Shown here: positions 5,971 through 6,053 of the stretch, one piece after another
How positions within the stretch are numbered: the first letter of the stretch is position 1
Layout of the letters: each line of letters starts with the position of its first letter
DNA from: Candidatus Omnitrophota bacterium
GTDB taxonomy: Bacteria > Omnitrophota > Gorgyraeia > 2-01-FULL-45-10
Direction of reading: 5' to 3'
Length of the DNA: 6,053 nt
NCBI GenBank assembly: GCA_030691985.1
Contig: JAUYDB010000243.1
Coordinates: forward strand, 1-6,053
Translations under genes and position numbers: made by a program
Notes under the pieces: generated by a model
Seen by the model: only the letters and a program-made list of their open reading frames with translations
What the model was told of the DNA's origin: nothing
Databases searched by the model: none

Positions 5971-6050
5971 CAAATTGGCGCAATTTCCCCCTCACCTTAA
6001 TCCTCTCCCCCTTCGGGGGAGAGGAAATTATGAGGGAATTCCCTCTCCCC
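5971..6050 (+). repeat. Composite hairpin repeat, right copy
   Basis: Same modules as the left copy, inverted relative to it. They are the AAATTG-GCG-CAATTT mini-hairpin (5972-5986), ATTTCCCCCTCACCTTA (5983-5999), the 10-bp hairpin CCTCTCCCCC / GGGGGAGAGG (6002-6024) with a 3-nt loop, a 12-nt spacer, and AATTCCCTCTCCCC (6037-6050). The 29-nt stretch 5983-6011 matches the complement of 73-101 at 28 of 29 positions. The end GAGGGAATTCCCTC (6032-6045) is itself a perfect palindrome. It lies upstream of thrC. Confidence 0.75.
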
Positions 6051-6053
6051 TTT

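Noticed and set aside
5878..5973. N-terminal extension of ThrC from TTG 5973
   Set aside because: The extra residues are translated repeat DNA, and ThrC homology plus a ribosome binding site begin at ATG 5877.
5940..5980. Promoter for the thrC operon with TTGGAC as -35
   Set aside because: No acceptable -10 box occurs at the right spacing; the candidate bases fall in the repeat palindrome.
5..6050. Composite transposon with terminal inverted repeats
   Set aside because: No transposase gene or target-site duplication is visible, and the flanking copies have different internal spacers, which is more like dispersed repeats.
5878..6053. Lysine riboswitch, T-box or threonine leader peptide
   Set aside because: The available upstream region consists of repeats; I see no conserved riboswitch core and no short frame rich in Thr or Ile codons followed by a terminator.

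Overview
The window holds five complete protein genes, all on the minus strand and closely packed, with repeat sequences at both ends and between genes. Read in the direction of transcription (from high to low coordinates) the order is threonine synthase (thrC), an ApgM-type phosphoglycerate mutase homologue that is probably a non-canonical homoserine kinase, a CstA-family membrane transporter, aspartate kinase (lysC), and a LemA-family membrane protein. The first four are separated by -4, +4 and +1 nucleotides, so they almost certainly form one transcript. lemA follows after 77 nt that carry a repeat, and may be read through or transcribed separately.

Functionally, the core is the aspartate-to-threonine pathway. 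LysC makes aspartyl phosphate (the first committed step for lysine, threonine and methionine). The ApgM-like protein is the best candidate for homoserine phosphorylation. ThrC converts O-phosphohomoserine to threonine. Aspartate-semialdehyde dehydrogenase and homoserine dehydrogenase are not in the window. The CstA transporter between the kinase-like gene and lysC is an unexpected member. lysC appears to contain a second, in-frame translation start with a strong ribosome binding site that would make a separate ACT-domain beta subunit, as in Bacillus.

The repeats are as notable as the genes. A composite G/C-run hairpin repeat occurs at both ends in opposite orientation. A nearly perfect palindrome lies just upstream of thrC. 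A short mosaic repeat sits between lysC and lemA. A 7-nt tandem repeat lies inside the thrC reading frame and adds an ERR-TTND-ERR-like peptide. The palindrome and the mosaic repeat are open in frame with the gene that follows and create false N-terminal extensions of thrC and lemA; I have corrected those starts.

The organism is a bacterium with intermediate GC content, frequent ATA isoleucine codons, Shine-Dalgarno-led genes and many small dispersed repeats. From memory this combination resembles uncultured lineages such as Candidatus Omnitrophota, or otherwise a deltaproteobacterium-like anaerobe; that assignment is an inference and is not proven by the sequence. I see no RNA gene, CRISPR array, transposase gene or riboswitch. 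There is no gene-free stretch longer than about 180 nt.
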